A DNA stretch of 64,000 nt, taken from positions 282,741-346,740 of the forward strand of contig DIGJ01000040.1 in assembly GCA_002419585.1 (NCBI GenBank), given 5' to 3'. Under the pieces are notes generated by a model. The model did not search any database. It was not told where the DNA came from and saw only the letters and a list, made by a program, of their open reading frames with translations. Below are positions 1 to 8,645 of this stretch, one piece after another. The position numbers and the translations under genes were made by a program. This DNA comes from Lachnoclostridium sp. UBA5725. Lineage in GTDB: Bacteria > Bacillota > Clostridia > Lachnospirales > Lachnospiraceae. Positions within the stretch are counted from its first letter, which is position 1. The number at the start of each line of letters is the position of its first letter.

Positions 1-297
1 CGTAGGAATCAGGTTATGAAACTGATAAATCAGCCCTACCTGCCGCCTACGGAAAATCGCAAGTTTTTCATTGCTCTGGGCATATACATCCTGGCCGTTC
101 AAATACACCGTTCCGCTTGTCGGTACGTCCACGCCCCCGATGATATGAAGCAAGGTGGATTTGCCAGAACCAGAGGATCCGATGATTGCAGTAAATTCTC
201 CTTTTTCGATGGTTAGCGAAACATGGTCAAGCGCGTTGACTTGGTTTTCACCTTTGCCATATGCTTTGCATAAATTTTCAATTTTTAAAAACTCCAT
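1..297 (-). CDS. ABC transporter ATP-binding protein, 3' part outside window
   Basis: The 99 N-terminal residues of an ABC ATPase are visible; the rest lies beyond the left edge. It starts MEFLKIENL and has a Walker A motif GSSGSGKST near residue 42 and the Q-loop stretch LIYQFHNL near residue 93. This resembles the LolD/MacB/BceA class of ATPases that power FtsX-like permeases. The start codon at 297 is preceded by AAGGAG on the minus strand. It lies 82 bp after the histidine kinase gene on the same strand. A response regulator, kinase and ABC ATPase in this order is typical of antimicrobial-peptide sensing and export modules. The permease is expected outside the window, so the substrate is not known. 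Confidence 0.9.
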   Translation of the reverse strand, partial: MEFLKIENLCKAYGKGENQVNALDHVSLTIEKGEFTAIIGSSGSGKSTLLHIIGGVDVPTSGTVYLNGQDVYAQSNEKLAIFRRRQVGLIYQFHNLIPT

Positions 298-379
298 TAT
301 GTGAGTCTCCTTTCTCATGGTTTACCCATATAATAGAACCTTCAACTTACATCTAGGTGACTTTTTGGTGAGAGATTCG

Positions 380-1369
380 TCACTTTGGGAAACGAATGGA
401 AAATATGGCACCGCCCTTTTGGTGATTTTTTGCGGTAATCGTTCCGCCCTGCCGTGTTATAATCATCCTACTAAGCGCCAAACCAATCCCGTATCCGGTA
501 GCACCTGCATTTTTCCCGCGGTAAAATCGGTCAAACAGACAGGGTAAATCTTCTTTTTCAAAGCCCGCGCCGCTATCATGAATCGTAATTTCGGTAAACA
601 ATGGATTGTTTATGCAAACAATCTCTATCTTTCCATTCTCACCAGCGCTTTCCATGCAATTTTTGAATATATTTTGAAACGCCTGCGAAAGCCAGCATAA
701 ATCACCCTGAATGATTATTCCTTTCGGGGCATCTATTTGCAAAGTAATATCATGAAGCTCCATAGGGATTAATAACGGATGAAGAGCATCGGCAATTAAA
801 GTACTCACATCGATTTGCTCACTTTGGAACACCACAATGCCCGCGTCCAAGCGAGATAATCTTAGTAGGGAAGTCAACAGCCAATCCATCTGTACAAATA
901 AATCCTCTGTTTCGCGTATCAATGCTTTTCGTTCATTTTCGTCAGGATTATTCTCTAACAGTGATAGAATAAGGTTCACAGATGTGAGCGGGGTGCGGAG
1001 CTGGTGGGCTATATCAGCCAGCGAATCGGCAAGATGTTCTTTTTCTTTTTTCAGTGCGTCATTTTGTTCTCGAATACGAAGCGTCATCTTTTTTATCTCG
1101 CTGTGCAAAATGGAAAGTTCACCCTCGTCTGATTCGCCAATATACAGATTGTCTGCATTATGTAGCACAAGGTCGATTTGATTAGAAATCTGTGCAATGC
1201 TTTTATATCGAGCTTTGGTAAACACAAAAAACGTTATTCCAAAGGCGACGGCAGAAAAAACAGCAAGGATTCCAGCTTTCGTATCAATTGCAAATCCTAT
1301 CATCACAGTGGCGACAGCGATTAAGAAAAACAAAATAGCAAACTGCCGAAACTCTCTATTCCGAAGCAT
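380..1369 (-). CDS. Sensor histidine kinase of a two-component system
   Basis: This 329-residue membrane kinase probably senses a signal at the envelope and phosphorylates the response regulator encoded just upstream. Two membrane segments lie near residues 10-28 and 32-50 with almost no extracellular loop between them. The phosphoacceptor box DIAHQLRTP has its His at residue 122. The N box FKNCMESA is near 235, the G1 box DSGAGF near 265 and the G2 box GYGIGLAL near 292. Kinases with such a short sensor usually detect signals in the membrane or through a partner ABC transporter, which fits the ABC ATPase gene downstream. The start overlaps the response regulator gene by 14 bp, so the two are probably translationally coupled. 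Confidence 0.9.
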   Translation of the reverse strand: MLRNREFRQFAILFFLIAVATVMIGFAIDTKAGILAVFSAVAFGITFFVFTKARYKSIAQISNQIDLVLHNADNLYIGESDEGELSILHSEIKKMTLRIREQNDALKKEKEHLADSLADIAHQLRTPLTSVNLILSLLENNPDENERKALIRETEDLFVQMDWLLTSLLRLSRLDAGIVVFQSEQIDVSTLIADALHPLLIPMELHDITLQIDAPKGIIIQGDLCWLSQAFQNIFKNCMESAGENGKIEIVCINNPLFTEITIHDSGAGFEKEDLPCLFDRFYRGKNAGATGYGIGLALSRMIITRQGGTITAKNHQKGGAIFSIRFPK

Positions 1370-2042
1370 AATCGCCCCCCAATCGATATCCAGTCCCGCG
1401 AACGGTCAGAATGATTTGTGGGTTTGCTGAGTCGCTCTCTATCTTTTCCCGCAAGCGTTTGATATACACAGTCAATGTATTGTCATTAACAAACTCACCC
1501 GCAGCATCCCACAATTCGTCAAGCAGCCTGGTTCTAGTAATAATACTTTTGGGGTTATTAATAAACACTAGCAACAAGCGGTATTCTAAGGCAGAAAGAA
1601 AAAGCTCGCTGCAATCCTTTTTCACAATGCCGCTTGCCGTATCAACATGAAGCCCACAAATTTCAAAAGTCGATGGAGAACGCTCACTTTTCCGCAGGGC
1701 GGTTCCGATTCGAGCAATCAGTTCACGCGGGCGAAAAGGCTTGGTAATATAGTCATCTGCCCCCATGTTAAGTCCTGTAACAACACTCGCCTCATCGCCG
1801 GAAGCCGTCAAAAAGATAACAGGAACCTCCCCCGTTTCTTTGATTTGCGTGCAAACCGTAAAGCCATTTCCATCCGGTAGCGAAATATCAATCAACGCCA
1901 AGTCAAATTTATTCCCATCAAGTGCGGCAAGGGCTTCACCACGTGTCGAGGCATGGGTGACTGCAAAGCCCTCCGAGGAGAGCAAAAGTATAAGGTTTTT
2001 CGCGATTGCCTTGTCGTCCTCAACCAAAAATATCCGTTTCAT
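1356..2042 (-). CDS. OmpR/PhoB-family response regulator
   Basis: This 228-residue transcription factor has an N-terminal receiver domain (about 1-115) and a C-terminal winged-helix DNA-binding domain (about 130-225). The receiver shows the acidic pocket EDD at 8-10, the phosphoacceptor Asp at 52 in LIDISLPDG, Thr79 and Lys101. The C-terminal domain ends with the family signature TVRGTGYRLG. It is the first gene of the regulator-kinase-ABC cluster read leftwards and probably controls the ABC transporter. The signal and regulon cannot be read from the sequence. Confidence 0.92.
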   Translation of the reverse strand: MKRIFLVEDDKAIAKNLILLLSSEGFAVTHASTRGEALAALDGNKFDLALIDISLPDGNGFTVCTQIKETGEVPVIFLTASGDEASVVTGLNMGADDYITKPFRPRELIARIGTALRKSERSPSTFEICGLHVDTASGIVKKDCSELFLSALEYRLLLVFINNPKSIITRTRLLDELWDAAGEFVNDNTLTVYIKRLREKIESDSANPQIILTVRGTGYRLGGDYASE

Positions 2043-2145
2043 TTATTTTCACCATCCCTTACTTTACTGCTTCTATTGTATTTCTTTTGGAAGAAATATA
2101 CAAGCTGAGAGATCAAATACTCCTTTTAGGAGATGGACAAATAGT

Positions 2146-2195
2146 AAACTTATGGGCGCTACCTTTGTATTCATAAAGGTAGCGCCCATAAGTTT
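2146..2195 (-). terminator. Hairpin after the large acyltransferase gene
   Basis: There is a perfect 20-bp inverted repeat at 2146-2165 and 2176-2195 with a 10-nt loop, 3 bp beyond the stop codon of the acyltransferase gene. The stem includes GGGCGCTACC. On the minus strand the T-run after the stem is weak, so it may also protect the mRNA end. Confidence 0.7.
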
Positions 2196-2198
2196 TTC

Positions 2199-5066
2199 TT
2201 AAGCTTTATTTAAAAACTGTTTTTTCTCGACCAAACCACTACGTTTCTTATACATCTCAATCCCTGCACAGACAAGAAGTGGAACAAAAAAGGCTGATAA
2301 AGTAATTATGACAGGATTTACATTCTTCAAACCAAACACTCCATACCAAAAAAACCATAATACAAATATGTGAGTAATGTATACAAATAACGTGCATTTT
2401 GAACCCAACCAATTGATAATTGTCCCCTTTCCTACCTCGGGATAATTTAAGCAAACCAACACAACAAGGTACACTAATATTTCCGTGCTAATATAGGGTA
2501 AACTTGTTGAATGTCGAATATTATATTCCACAATAACAAGCACCATACAAACAACTGCAGACACATTTACCCAGAAAGGCTTTATATGACTTTGTATTTG
2601 ATCTTTATAACGCTTTATCATACAGCCCATCATAAAATAAGGCCATGTTACCAGTAGCGCATTACGAATTACATAATATTCTGCTTTGCCTACATAAGAT
2701 AAATATACATATATTCCAATTAAAATTGGTGAGATATACATTACGTATTTATCAATGTTAAGTTTTGTAACAATCAGCATCAGTATAAGTGCATAAAACA
2801 AAGAGCCTAGAAACCAAAGATGTGGTGCAACTGGAGATTCATTATAAACCAATAGATGAATCAGACTTTTCTCCGTTATCAGTGTCTGAATTTTAGCATC
2901 TATAAAGCCCAACTTGTTTCCTATCAGATACAGATATCCATATAAAAACCCAGCGCCAGCCGAAATCATAAATATTCTTCCTGCTTGCTTTTTTATACGT
3001 CCAATAAAGCAATCAGAATCCCCTGAGTAACAAAAATATCCACTCACTACCAAAAAGAATGGAACTGCTACTTTGCCGAAGCAAAAAATTATCTGCCCGA
3101 TTTTCCCTTCAAAAGGATAATGAATACAAACCACCAAAAATGCCATAAGCAATCGCATACAGTCAATCAGATGTTCACTTTTTCCCCTCGTTTTTCCTTC
3201 CCCTAGTTTATTATTATTGTTTTCCCCGGATATGATCTGTATCAGCTTATGATCCAAAACATGTAGCAAGACCGCCATCGAAATAGACATCACATACACT
3301 GATAATATAAAAAGAAAATCATTTTCTATAAGGAAGGCACCTCGTAAATATGTAAGAAACAGGTTGTGAATAATATACAGTTCTAAGGATATTTTTCCAA
3401 GAAAAGTAAGTGCCTTGTTTTTGAACTGAACCTTCATTGTGATTAATAAGAAAGTAATGACTATAAAAATAATCATTGGCAACTGACAGGAAAGTGTCTG
3501 CACTTTTTCAAGATATCCCGCATAATTTTCCGTTTCGCTCCAGTAGCCTTTTGTTTTAAGCATAATCTCGGTTAAAGCATAAAATACACTACTTCCACAA
3601 ATTCCAATAGCCAAACAAATCCAATAGGATTTCTGAATCATATTCACCAAGAACGGATAATATCTTGCAAATGTCATACCCACAAAGAATACGAATATAC
3701 CATTATACCACCATTCACCTTTTAACCACGCACCACCGCTGATTGTATTTGTATCGTGTCCGAGCAATAGACTGAATGTCATGAAGCCAACCACAAAAAT
3801 ACCCATAAACCAAAAAGCCACTGATTCTTTTTTTATAAAACGGAATAAAAAATAAAATACAATGTACAGTATAAAGATATCCACTATATACCATAGTTGT
3901 GTATTCATAAGAACCCATCCTGTAAAGGCACTTATTAATTCACTTGGTTTATACTTTGCTCCAAACAAGATGGTTGTGACTACAAAAATTGTATTTCCCA
4001 CATAAAAGGGAATTAAAATGGCAGATAATCTCTTCCTTAGAAATCCATTTATGTAATTTGGTTTATTTCTAAAACTTGTATATAATCCAAAGCCCGAACA
4101 AAAGAAGAATATACCTACAAAAACTACACCAATATCACAAAAAAGATTAAGGAAACCTTTATCCAACTGATTGTTTTGCGTGATGATCTGGGCCATGTGA
4201 TGCAACATAATGCCAATCGCACAGAATCCTTGCAGACCTTTTGTCTTATCCAAACAAAAAGCATCTTCATAAAATTCTTTGCCTCTTTTCGCTTTTGCAT
4301 TCCAAAGTAAAATAGCTAAAATTAATATGATAAACAATCCCGTCGTTAAATTATAACTCTTTGAAATGGCATCTTCTTTTACTGGCACTTCTTCCGTTTC
4401 AGCTATCGATGTAGGCTCGACAGAAAAACTCTTCATAACATTTTGAAAAATTTCTTTTTTTTCTGCAAGGACTGATTTTGGATCTTGTGACGTTGCCATC
4501 ATGGTATATACCTTGCCTCCGGTAACTGTTCCAGCAACAGTATATTGATATTTTTCTATTTTCAGTTCAACTACTACAAAATCAAGTGTATCTCCATTGA
4601 CAATATACGAATCGATATATTTCATATGCGATTCAGCTAGCATAGAATTTTTGAATTTATCCAAAAATTCCGTTTTTTCTTTCTCTGGTAACTCTTTTAA
4701 TTCTAAAAAATCAGGTTGAAATTTATTTGTATAATCGATTAAGAAAATACTGATAGCCTCTTCATTGTCTAGTGCACCATACTGCGAAGTCAAATCCACA
4801 TCATTCGTACTAATTGCTTCGAAAATATAATCACCCATGTATTGCTTCCACTTTTCGTATGAATCCAAATGATACATGGTATAAATCCTCTGCAGGTCTT
4901 CATTTTCCTCATACATGACATTCCATTTGTTTGGAAAACTTACAGTAAAGTTCTCTATCTTATATACTTTATTGCCTTCCTTTTCCTTTGCGTAGACCAA
5001 AGGATTCACCATCCATACGCAAAGAATAATGCCAATGAATAAAAAGCATATTTTTTTTCTATTCAA
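2199..5066 (-). CDS. Membrane protein with extracellular domain and two acyltransferase-3 domains
   Basis: This 955-residue protein starts with a signal/anchor sequence (residues 4-26, ending VYA). An extracytoplasmic domain of about 200 residues follows, then a membrane segment near 238-258. After it come two separate multi-pass acyltransferase family 3 units. The first (about 265-610) has the motif GFCAIGIMLHHM. The second (about 636-945) has DCMRLLMAFLVVCIHY, close to the family's D-R-H signature. A hydrophilic linker rich in Asn and Lys joins them. Acyltransferase-3 proteins usually move acetyl or other acyl groups across the membrane onto cell-wall or surface glycans. The start codon is TTG at 5066 with GGGGGAG six bases upstream. 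It is the last gene of an operon with the single-domain acyltransferase and an XRE regulator. The acceptor is unknown. Confidence 0.8.
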   Translation of the reverse strand: MNRKKICFLFIGIILCVWMVNPLVYAKEKEGNKVYKIENFTVSFPNKWNVMYEENEDLQRIYTMYHLDSYEKWKQYMGDYIFEAISTNDVDLTSQYGALDNEEAISIFLIDYTNKFQPDFLELKELPEKEKTEFLDKFKNSMLAESHMKYIDSYIVNGDTLDFVVVELKIEKYQYTVAGTVTGGKVYTMMATSQDPKSVLAEKKEIFQNVMKSFSVEPTSIAETEEVPVKEDAISKSYNLTTGLFIILILAILLWNAKAKRGKEFYEDAFCLDKTKGLQGFCAIGIMLHHMAQIITQNNQLDKGFLNLFCDIGVVFVGIFFFCSGFGLYTSFRNKPNYINGFLRKRLSAILIPFYVGNTIFVVTTILFGAKYKPSELISAFTGWVLMNTQLWYIVDIFILYIVFYFLFRFIKKESVAFWFMGIFVVGFMTFSLLLGHDTNTISGGAWLKGEWWYNGIFVFFVGMTFARYYPFLVNMIQKSYWICLAIGICGSSVFYALTEIMLKTKGYWSETENYAGYLEKVQTLSCQLPMIIFIVITFLLITMKVQFKNKALTFLGKISLELYIIHNLFLTYLRGAFLIENDFLFILSVYVMSISMAVLLHVLDHKLIQIISGENNNNKLGEGKTRGKSEHLIDCMRLLMAFLVVCIHYPFEGKIGQIIFCFGKVAVPFFLVVSGYFCYSGDSDCFIGRIKKQAGRIFMISAGAGFLYGYLYLIGNKLGFIDAKIQTLITEKSLIHLLVYNESPVAPHLWFLGSLFYALILMLIVTKLNIDKYVMYISPILIGIYVYLSYVGKAEYYVIRNALLVTWPYFMMGCMIKRYKDQIQSHIKPFWVNVSAVVCMVLVIVEYNIRHSTSLPYISTEILVYLVVLVCLNYPEVGKGTIINWLGSKCTLFVYITHIFVLWFFWYGVFGLKNVNPVIITLSAFFVPLLVCAGIEMYKKRSGLVEKKQFLNKA

Positions 5067-5120
5067 TTGTAACTCCCCCTTTTAATATTCGTTGTCCCTC
5101 TCTTCGAAATAAAAATCCTC

Positions 5121-6212
5121 CTATTCCTTTCTATCTAATACCCATAATTTTATTCGATAGATAAGCATAGCTGCCAAAATAGTTGACAGGATAATAAGTG
5201 CAACATACAAAGTAACACTATAGCTAGAAAGGCCTAAAAAGAGATTACTAAAGACACCATTAATAAGAATAATTTCAAATGATAGTTTCCCTAAAAATAC
5301 CAGCGCCTTATTATAAAATCCAACTTTCATCATAACTAGCAAAATAACCGCCACACAACACACAACCATCGGAAGCTGAAATGCTAATGCTTCAAATTTT
5401 TCTAGAAATCCATGATACAATTCTGTTTCTACCCAATATCCTTTATACTTTAGTAAATGATTCGTATAGCTACCAAGCAATATACATCCGACAACACTTA
5501 ATCCTAACCACAGCAAATAATTATTCTTTATAATGGTGACTATCTTAGTTTTAAAACGAGCTACAAACATTCCTATCATGAAAAGAAAGGAGGTATTATA
5601 CCACCATTCACCATGAAACCAGTTACTGATACCGTAAGTATTATGATCATGTCCAAGAAACAGACTACCAACCATCATTCCTACCACCAAGCAAGTCATT
5701 ACTGTATAGGCTACTTTTTCCTGTTTGATAAATCGGAATACCAAGTAAAAGAAAATATACAAAATCATTATTTCCACTGCGAACCACATTTGAGAATTAA
5801 GCAATTTCAATCCAAAAAAAGCATAAAATAAATCATCCATTGCATATTTTGTGCCCATTAAAAGAGTGGTTATCATATAAGCATAATTGCAGATAAAAAA
5901 AGCTACCAATACCGTTAAAAATCTTTTTTTAATAAATCCCTGCAAATAGTTTTCTTTCTTATGAAGGCTAGTAATCAATCCATATCCCGAGCAAAAAAAG
6001 AAAAAGCCAACCACAATCACTCCAACATGTTCAAATATCTGCAATGCTCCGTTATAATTTTTGAAGGAATGTAATATTAAATAAGCATGGTGCATTATTA
6101 TAGAAATTGACAAAAGTCCCTTCATAGCTTTGCTATTTTTTAAGGAAAATGCATCCTCTATGTAACATCCTCTTGGTGCTGCTTTCATTCCAAAAATCTC
6201 AACTATTTTCAT
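5121..6212 (-). CDS. Acyltransferase family 3 membrane protein
   Basis: This 363-residue multi-pass protein resembles the first acyltransferase unit of the neighbouring 955-residue protein. Both have the run LKNSKAMKGL / LDKTKGLQGF followed by a pair of histidines (MHHAY here, LHHMA there), an FFFCSGYGL segment and a WFHGEWWYN motif near the middle. That similarity indicates gene duplication inside the operon. It probably acylates a cell-surface glycan. The ATG at 6212 lies 7 bp after the stop codon of the XRE gene, and its GGAGGGAG ribosome site is inside the end of that gene, so translation is likely coupled. Confidence 0.82.
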   Translation of the reverse strand: MKIVEIFGMKAAPRGCYIEDAFSLKNSKAMKGLLSISIIMHHAYLILHSFKNYNGALQIFEHVGVIVVGFFFFCSGYGLITSLHKKENYLQGFIKKRFLTVLVAFFICNYAYMITTLLMGTKYAMDDLFYAFFGLKLLNSQMWFAVEIMILYIFFYLVFRFIKQEKVAYTVMTCLVVGMMVGSLFLGHDHNTYGISNWFHGEWWYNTSFLFMIGMFVARFKTKIVTIIKNNYLLWLGLSVVGCILLGSYTNHLLKYKGYWVETELYHGFLEKFEALAFQLPMVVCCVAVILLVMMKVGFYNKALVFLGKLSFEIILINGVFSNLFLGLSSYSVTLYVALIILSTILAAMLIYRIKLWVLDRKE

Positions 6213-6219
6213 ACTTTCA

Positions 6220-6684
6220 TCACTCCCTCCATTCCTTCATAGCTTGCGACTCCTGTATTTGGCATATTTCTGCATTTAGCGCTATCTTCTTAGGAGTCTC
6301 AGTAAAGGTTATTATGTTAAGTATAATGGATATAAGTAACATTAGACATACAATACAAAACAGCAACACAAACTTATCCCGCGAATGTTTTCTCGTAATT
6401 TCCTCATCTGAAATTGCAATGGATTCACTGACTACTTTTTCTGCATCCTCTTTGGTTATATAGAAATGTTCTTCTATCCGTTCACCTTTTAATAATTCCA
6501 TGACGGACACCTCAAGTATCTCTGCTAGCGGTTCTAAAACTGAAATATCTGGATAATTCAAACCTCTTTCCCATTTTGAAATTGCCTTATCTGTAAGATG
6601 CAACTTTTCAGCTAATTCTTTCTGTGTCATATTTTTTTCTTTTCTTAATTCTGCGACAAACTTACCTAATTTGTCTTTTTCCAT
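6220..6684 (-). CDS. Membrane-anchored XRE-family regulator
   Basis: The protein has 154 residues. An N-terminal helix-turn-helix of the Cro/C1 type occupies residues 6-65 (motif MTQKELAEKL...TDKAISKWERG). A hydrophilic stretch follows, with one predicted membrane helix near 104-127 and a short outer tail. This layout, a cytoplasmic HTH tethered by one C-terminal helix, is found in regulators that respond to the cell envelope. It is the first gene of the operon with the two acyltransferase genes, so it probably regulates them and itself. A 20-bp palindrome 38 bp upstream of its start is a candidate binding site. AAGGAG precedes the ATG. Confidence 0.85.
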   Translation of the reverse strand: MEKDKLGKFVAELRKEKNMTQKELAEKLHLTDKAISKWERGLNYPDISVLEPLAEILEVSVMELLKGERIEEHFYITKEDAEKVVSESIAISDEEITRKHSRDKFVLLFCIVCLMLLISIILNIITFTETPKKIALNAEICQIQESQAMKEWRE

Positions 6685-6722
6685 TCTTTTCTCCTTTCTA
6701 TCTATAAGTTATCTTAAACGAA

Positions 6723-6742
6723 TCGATAGTAATTACTATCGA
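6723..6742. promoter_or_regulatory. 20-bp palindrome, candidate operator for the XRE regulator
   Basis: Positions 6723-6742 form a perfect palindrome with half-site TCGATAGTAA, just upstream of the XRE gene. A second inverted repeat with 9-bp arms (CAAGTAAAC / GTTTACTTG, 5-nt spacer) lies at 6767-6789. No convincing -35/-10 pair was recognised. Autoregulation by the XRE protein is an inference from position. Confidence 0.55.
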
Positions 6743-6874
6743 CTGGTAGGAGAATCCTTGATTTGACAAGTAAACTTTTGGTTTACTTGCCTAAAATGAC
6801 CGCCAAAATTTATATACCGTTCCATTATACCCCACTCATAAATCATTTCATATTATTATTTTACATTTTTTTAC

Positions 6875-6914
6875 AGAAAAAAACGCACCCTTTTCATTTC
6901 AAATTGAGTGCGTT
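6875..6914 (-). terminator. Terminator after the permease-ferredoxin gene
   Basis: On the minus strand the stem AACGCAC / GTGCGTT (6908-6914 with 6882-6888) is followed directly by a run of seven T. It lies 110 bp after the stop codon of the gene ending at 7025. The rest of 6685-7024 shows only the palindromes described separately and no coding signal. Confidence 0.7.
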
Positions 6915-7024
6915 CATCTATTACCTATTCAATTTTTCACTCCACACACACTCCATAATACTCTACTTTTCCCGTTAAGAAATAGTTATACCACCATTTT
7001 CTGTTTATATGTACATTTCAAATC

Positions 7025-7753
7025 TTATGTCGTGCTAATAACCTTTGCCGGACATTTTCCAATCACATCACGAACAATTATCTCTTCTCCGTCTTTTATA
7101 AACGCATTCTTTACGATTGCTCTTTTATTTATGAGTTCAAAATAATCAGGCGCAATTTTTGCACATAATCCGCATCCAATGCAATACTCCTGGCTTAGGT
7201 GAATACCACCCTTCTCTTCATGATCATTTGATTTCTCTTGCGGAAGATCTTCTTTTTTTATCATCTTTGACATAATAAATCCAAGTAGAAATATTGAAAT
7301 GGTAGTTAAAATCCATCGAATGATCATAAATTTCGGGCTCAGGAATTTAGCTTCATTCACAAGCATGGGAACTTTAATTACCGCCCATGTGCTGAGTATG
7401 ACTACTATATTAGAAATACTTGCTCCTTTCGCCAAAAGTGCTTTGCATACCGGAAATGCAGCATAAATCGGACCTGCTGAAAAGCTTCCTAGAAGAAAAG
7501 AAAGGATGGACCCTTTTATGCCAGAGCCTTTACCAAAATTGTCCTCAATGGCTTTTCGAGGAACCCATGCTGTAATTAGCGAAGTCAGCAATAGAATGAC
7601 TGGCATAATCATTAACATTTCTTTTACATAATAAAGACTGTTTTGAAACGCTTGTACCGCTTTCCCAGGAATTAACGCTGTTAATACTATGTATGTTAAT
7701 AAAACAACAGTAAATAATTTGTTATTGTATATTACCCTCTTTATTTTCATCAT
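7025..7753 (-). CDS. Half-size permease fused to a ferredoxin-like [4Fe-4S] domain
   Basis: The protein has 242 residues. Residues 1-165 hold about four membrane helices of the UPF0718/ArsP-type permease family (motif SAGPIYAAFPVCKALLAKGAS). After a charged linker comes a ferredoxin domain of the single-cluster type, with Cys191, Cys194, Cys197 and Cys234 (CIGCGLC...GKCP). Family members usually have both permease halves in one chain of 300 residues or more. Here the other half is the preceding gene, which overlaps by 4 bp. ArsP-type permeases export trivalent organoarsenicals in some bacteria, but the substrate here is unknown. The fused iron-sulfur domain suggests redox coupling or redox sensing. 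Confidence 0.75.
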   Translation of the reverse strand: MMKIKRVIYNNKLFTVVLLTYIVLTALIPGKAVQAFQNSLYYVKEMLMIMPVILLLTSLITAWVPRKAIEDNFGKGSGIKGSILSFLLGSFSAGPIYAAFPVCKALLAKGASISNIVVILSTWAVIKVPMLVNEAKFLSPKFMIIRWILTTISIFLLGFIMSKMIKKEDLPQEKSNDHEEKGGIHLSQEYCIGCGLCAKIAPDYFELINKRAIVKNAFIKDGEEIIVRDVIGKCPAKVISTT

Positions 7754-8232
7754 ATAATCACCCCCATGATTACCGCAATTACGATAGCAAAAATAAAACT
7801 TAATGAGTTCCTAAGTAGTGTAAACTTTATGCCGAATTCCTTTTTCTCCAATGGAAATGTGACAATTCCTACCATCGTCAAAGTAGTCAAAAATGCAACA
7901 ACCGGAACAATATTTGCTCCTGAATCCATAAGAGAGCCCACTAGCGGGAATGCCACAAAGGCCGGTATTAATGTGATACACCCAATGAATGCAAAAATAA
8001 TTGTAGCTATAAGGATGTTTGATTCTCCCATAAAGCTTTTAATCGTGTTCGGGGGAATAAAAGTTAATATGAGACCAATCAGAAATAAAATAGCAATAAT
8101 TTCGCTTGCCATCCCCTTCATCATGCCACCAGACATTTTAACTGCGTTCAGCGTCTTTTTCCTGTCTCTTACCATGGATGCAACAAACCAGATAAGCGTA
8201 GCAATCCAAAATATGGAGGTAAATATATCCAT
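7750..8232 (-). CDS. Half-size permease, partner of the ferredoxin-fused half
   Basis: This 160-residue membrane protein has about five helices and the motif IPAFVAFPLVGSLMDSGANI, which parallels the GPIYAAFPVCKALLAKGASI of the next gene. The two proteins therefore look like the two related halves of one UPF0718/ArsP-type permease split into separate genes. I chose the ATG at 8232 because GGAGG lies eight bases before it; an in-frame ATG at 8247 has no such site. The gene begins one base after the cupin stop codon and overlaps the downstream half by 4 bp. Confidence 0.72.
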   Translation of the reverse strand: MDIFTSIFWIATLIWFVASMVRDRKKTLNAVKMSGGMMKGMASEIIAILFLIGLILTFIPPNTIKSFMGESNILIATIIFAFIGCITLIPAFVAFPLVGSLMDSGANIVPVVAFLTTLTMVGIVTFPLEKKEFGIKFTLLRNSLSFIFAIVIAVIMGVII

Positions 8233-8233
8233 G

Positions 8234-8560
8234 TTATATTCCTCCATAATTTCTTGGGTTTGGAGCTTTAATCACAAAAAACTCTAGTATATCCTCATCA
8301 CAATTCTTAACGTTCATTTTTGTATGATACGGTATGCCGATGATTTGACCGGCATTGTATACATGCTGCTCCTGTTCGTCAAGTGTCAATGACAGGTTCC
8401 CCCTGATTACAAGCATATAAATATTGGAGTTGGAATAGTGCTCAGGTAGACCTTCCCCTTTTGGCAGAACCATATGGTTAAGCTGGAGGTTATCGTCATC
8501 AATAAGCTTTTCAATATTTTTAACATCTGATACTGAAAAATTGTAGTTTTTTTCTAGCAT
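8234..8560 (-). CDS. Small cupin-domain protein
   Basis: This 108-residue single-domain protein has the cupin pattern: LPEHYSNSNIYMLVIRGNLSLTLD, then a turn-rich segment with GQIIGIPYHTKMNVKN. It lacks the full set of metal-ligand histidines of enzymatic cupins, so a sensing or small-ligand-binding role is likely. AAGGAG precedes the ATG at 8560. It is the first gene of an operon with the two half-permeases and is divergent from a Crp/Fnr-type regulator. Confidence 0.7.
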   Translation of the reverse strand: MLEKNYNFSVSDVKNIEKLIDDDNLQLNHMVLPKGEGLPEHYSNSNIYMLVIRGNLSLTLDEQEQHVYNAGQIIGIPYHTKMNVKNCDEDILEFFVIKAPNPRNYGGI

Positions 8561-8619
8561 AAAAAAACTCCTTTCATTTTTTAATATAAGTTAGTATACT
8601 TAAAAATAAAAAATAAATA

Positions 8620-8635
8620 AGTTACCATGGTAACT
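8620..8635. promoter_or_regulatory. 16-bp palindrome between cupin operon and Crp/Fnr gene
   Basis: The sequence AGTTACCATGGTAACT is a perfect palindrome in the 85-bp gap between the divergent genes, directly before the ribosome site of the regulator gene. The dyad AGTATACT lies at 8593-8600. It is a plausible operator for the Crp/Fnr-type protein on both promoters, although it does not match the classic TGTGA or TTGAT half-sites. Confidence 0.5.
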
Positions 8636-8645
8636 AATTAGGAGT

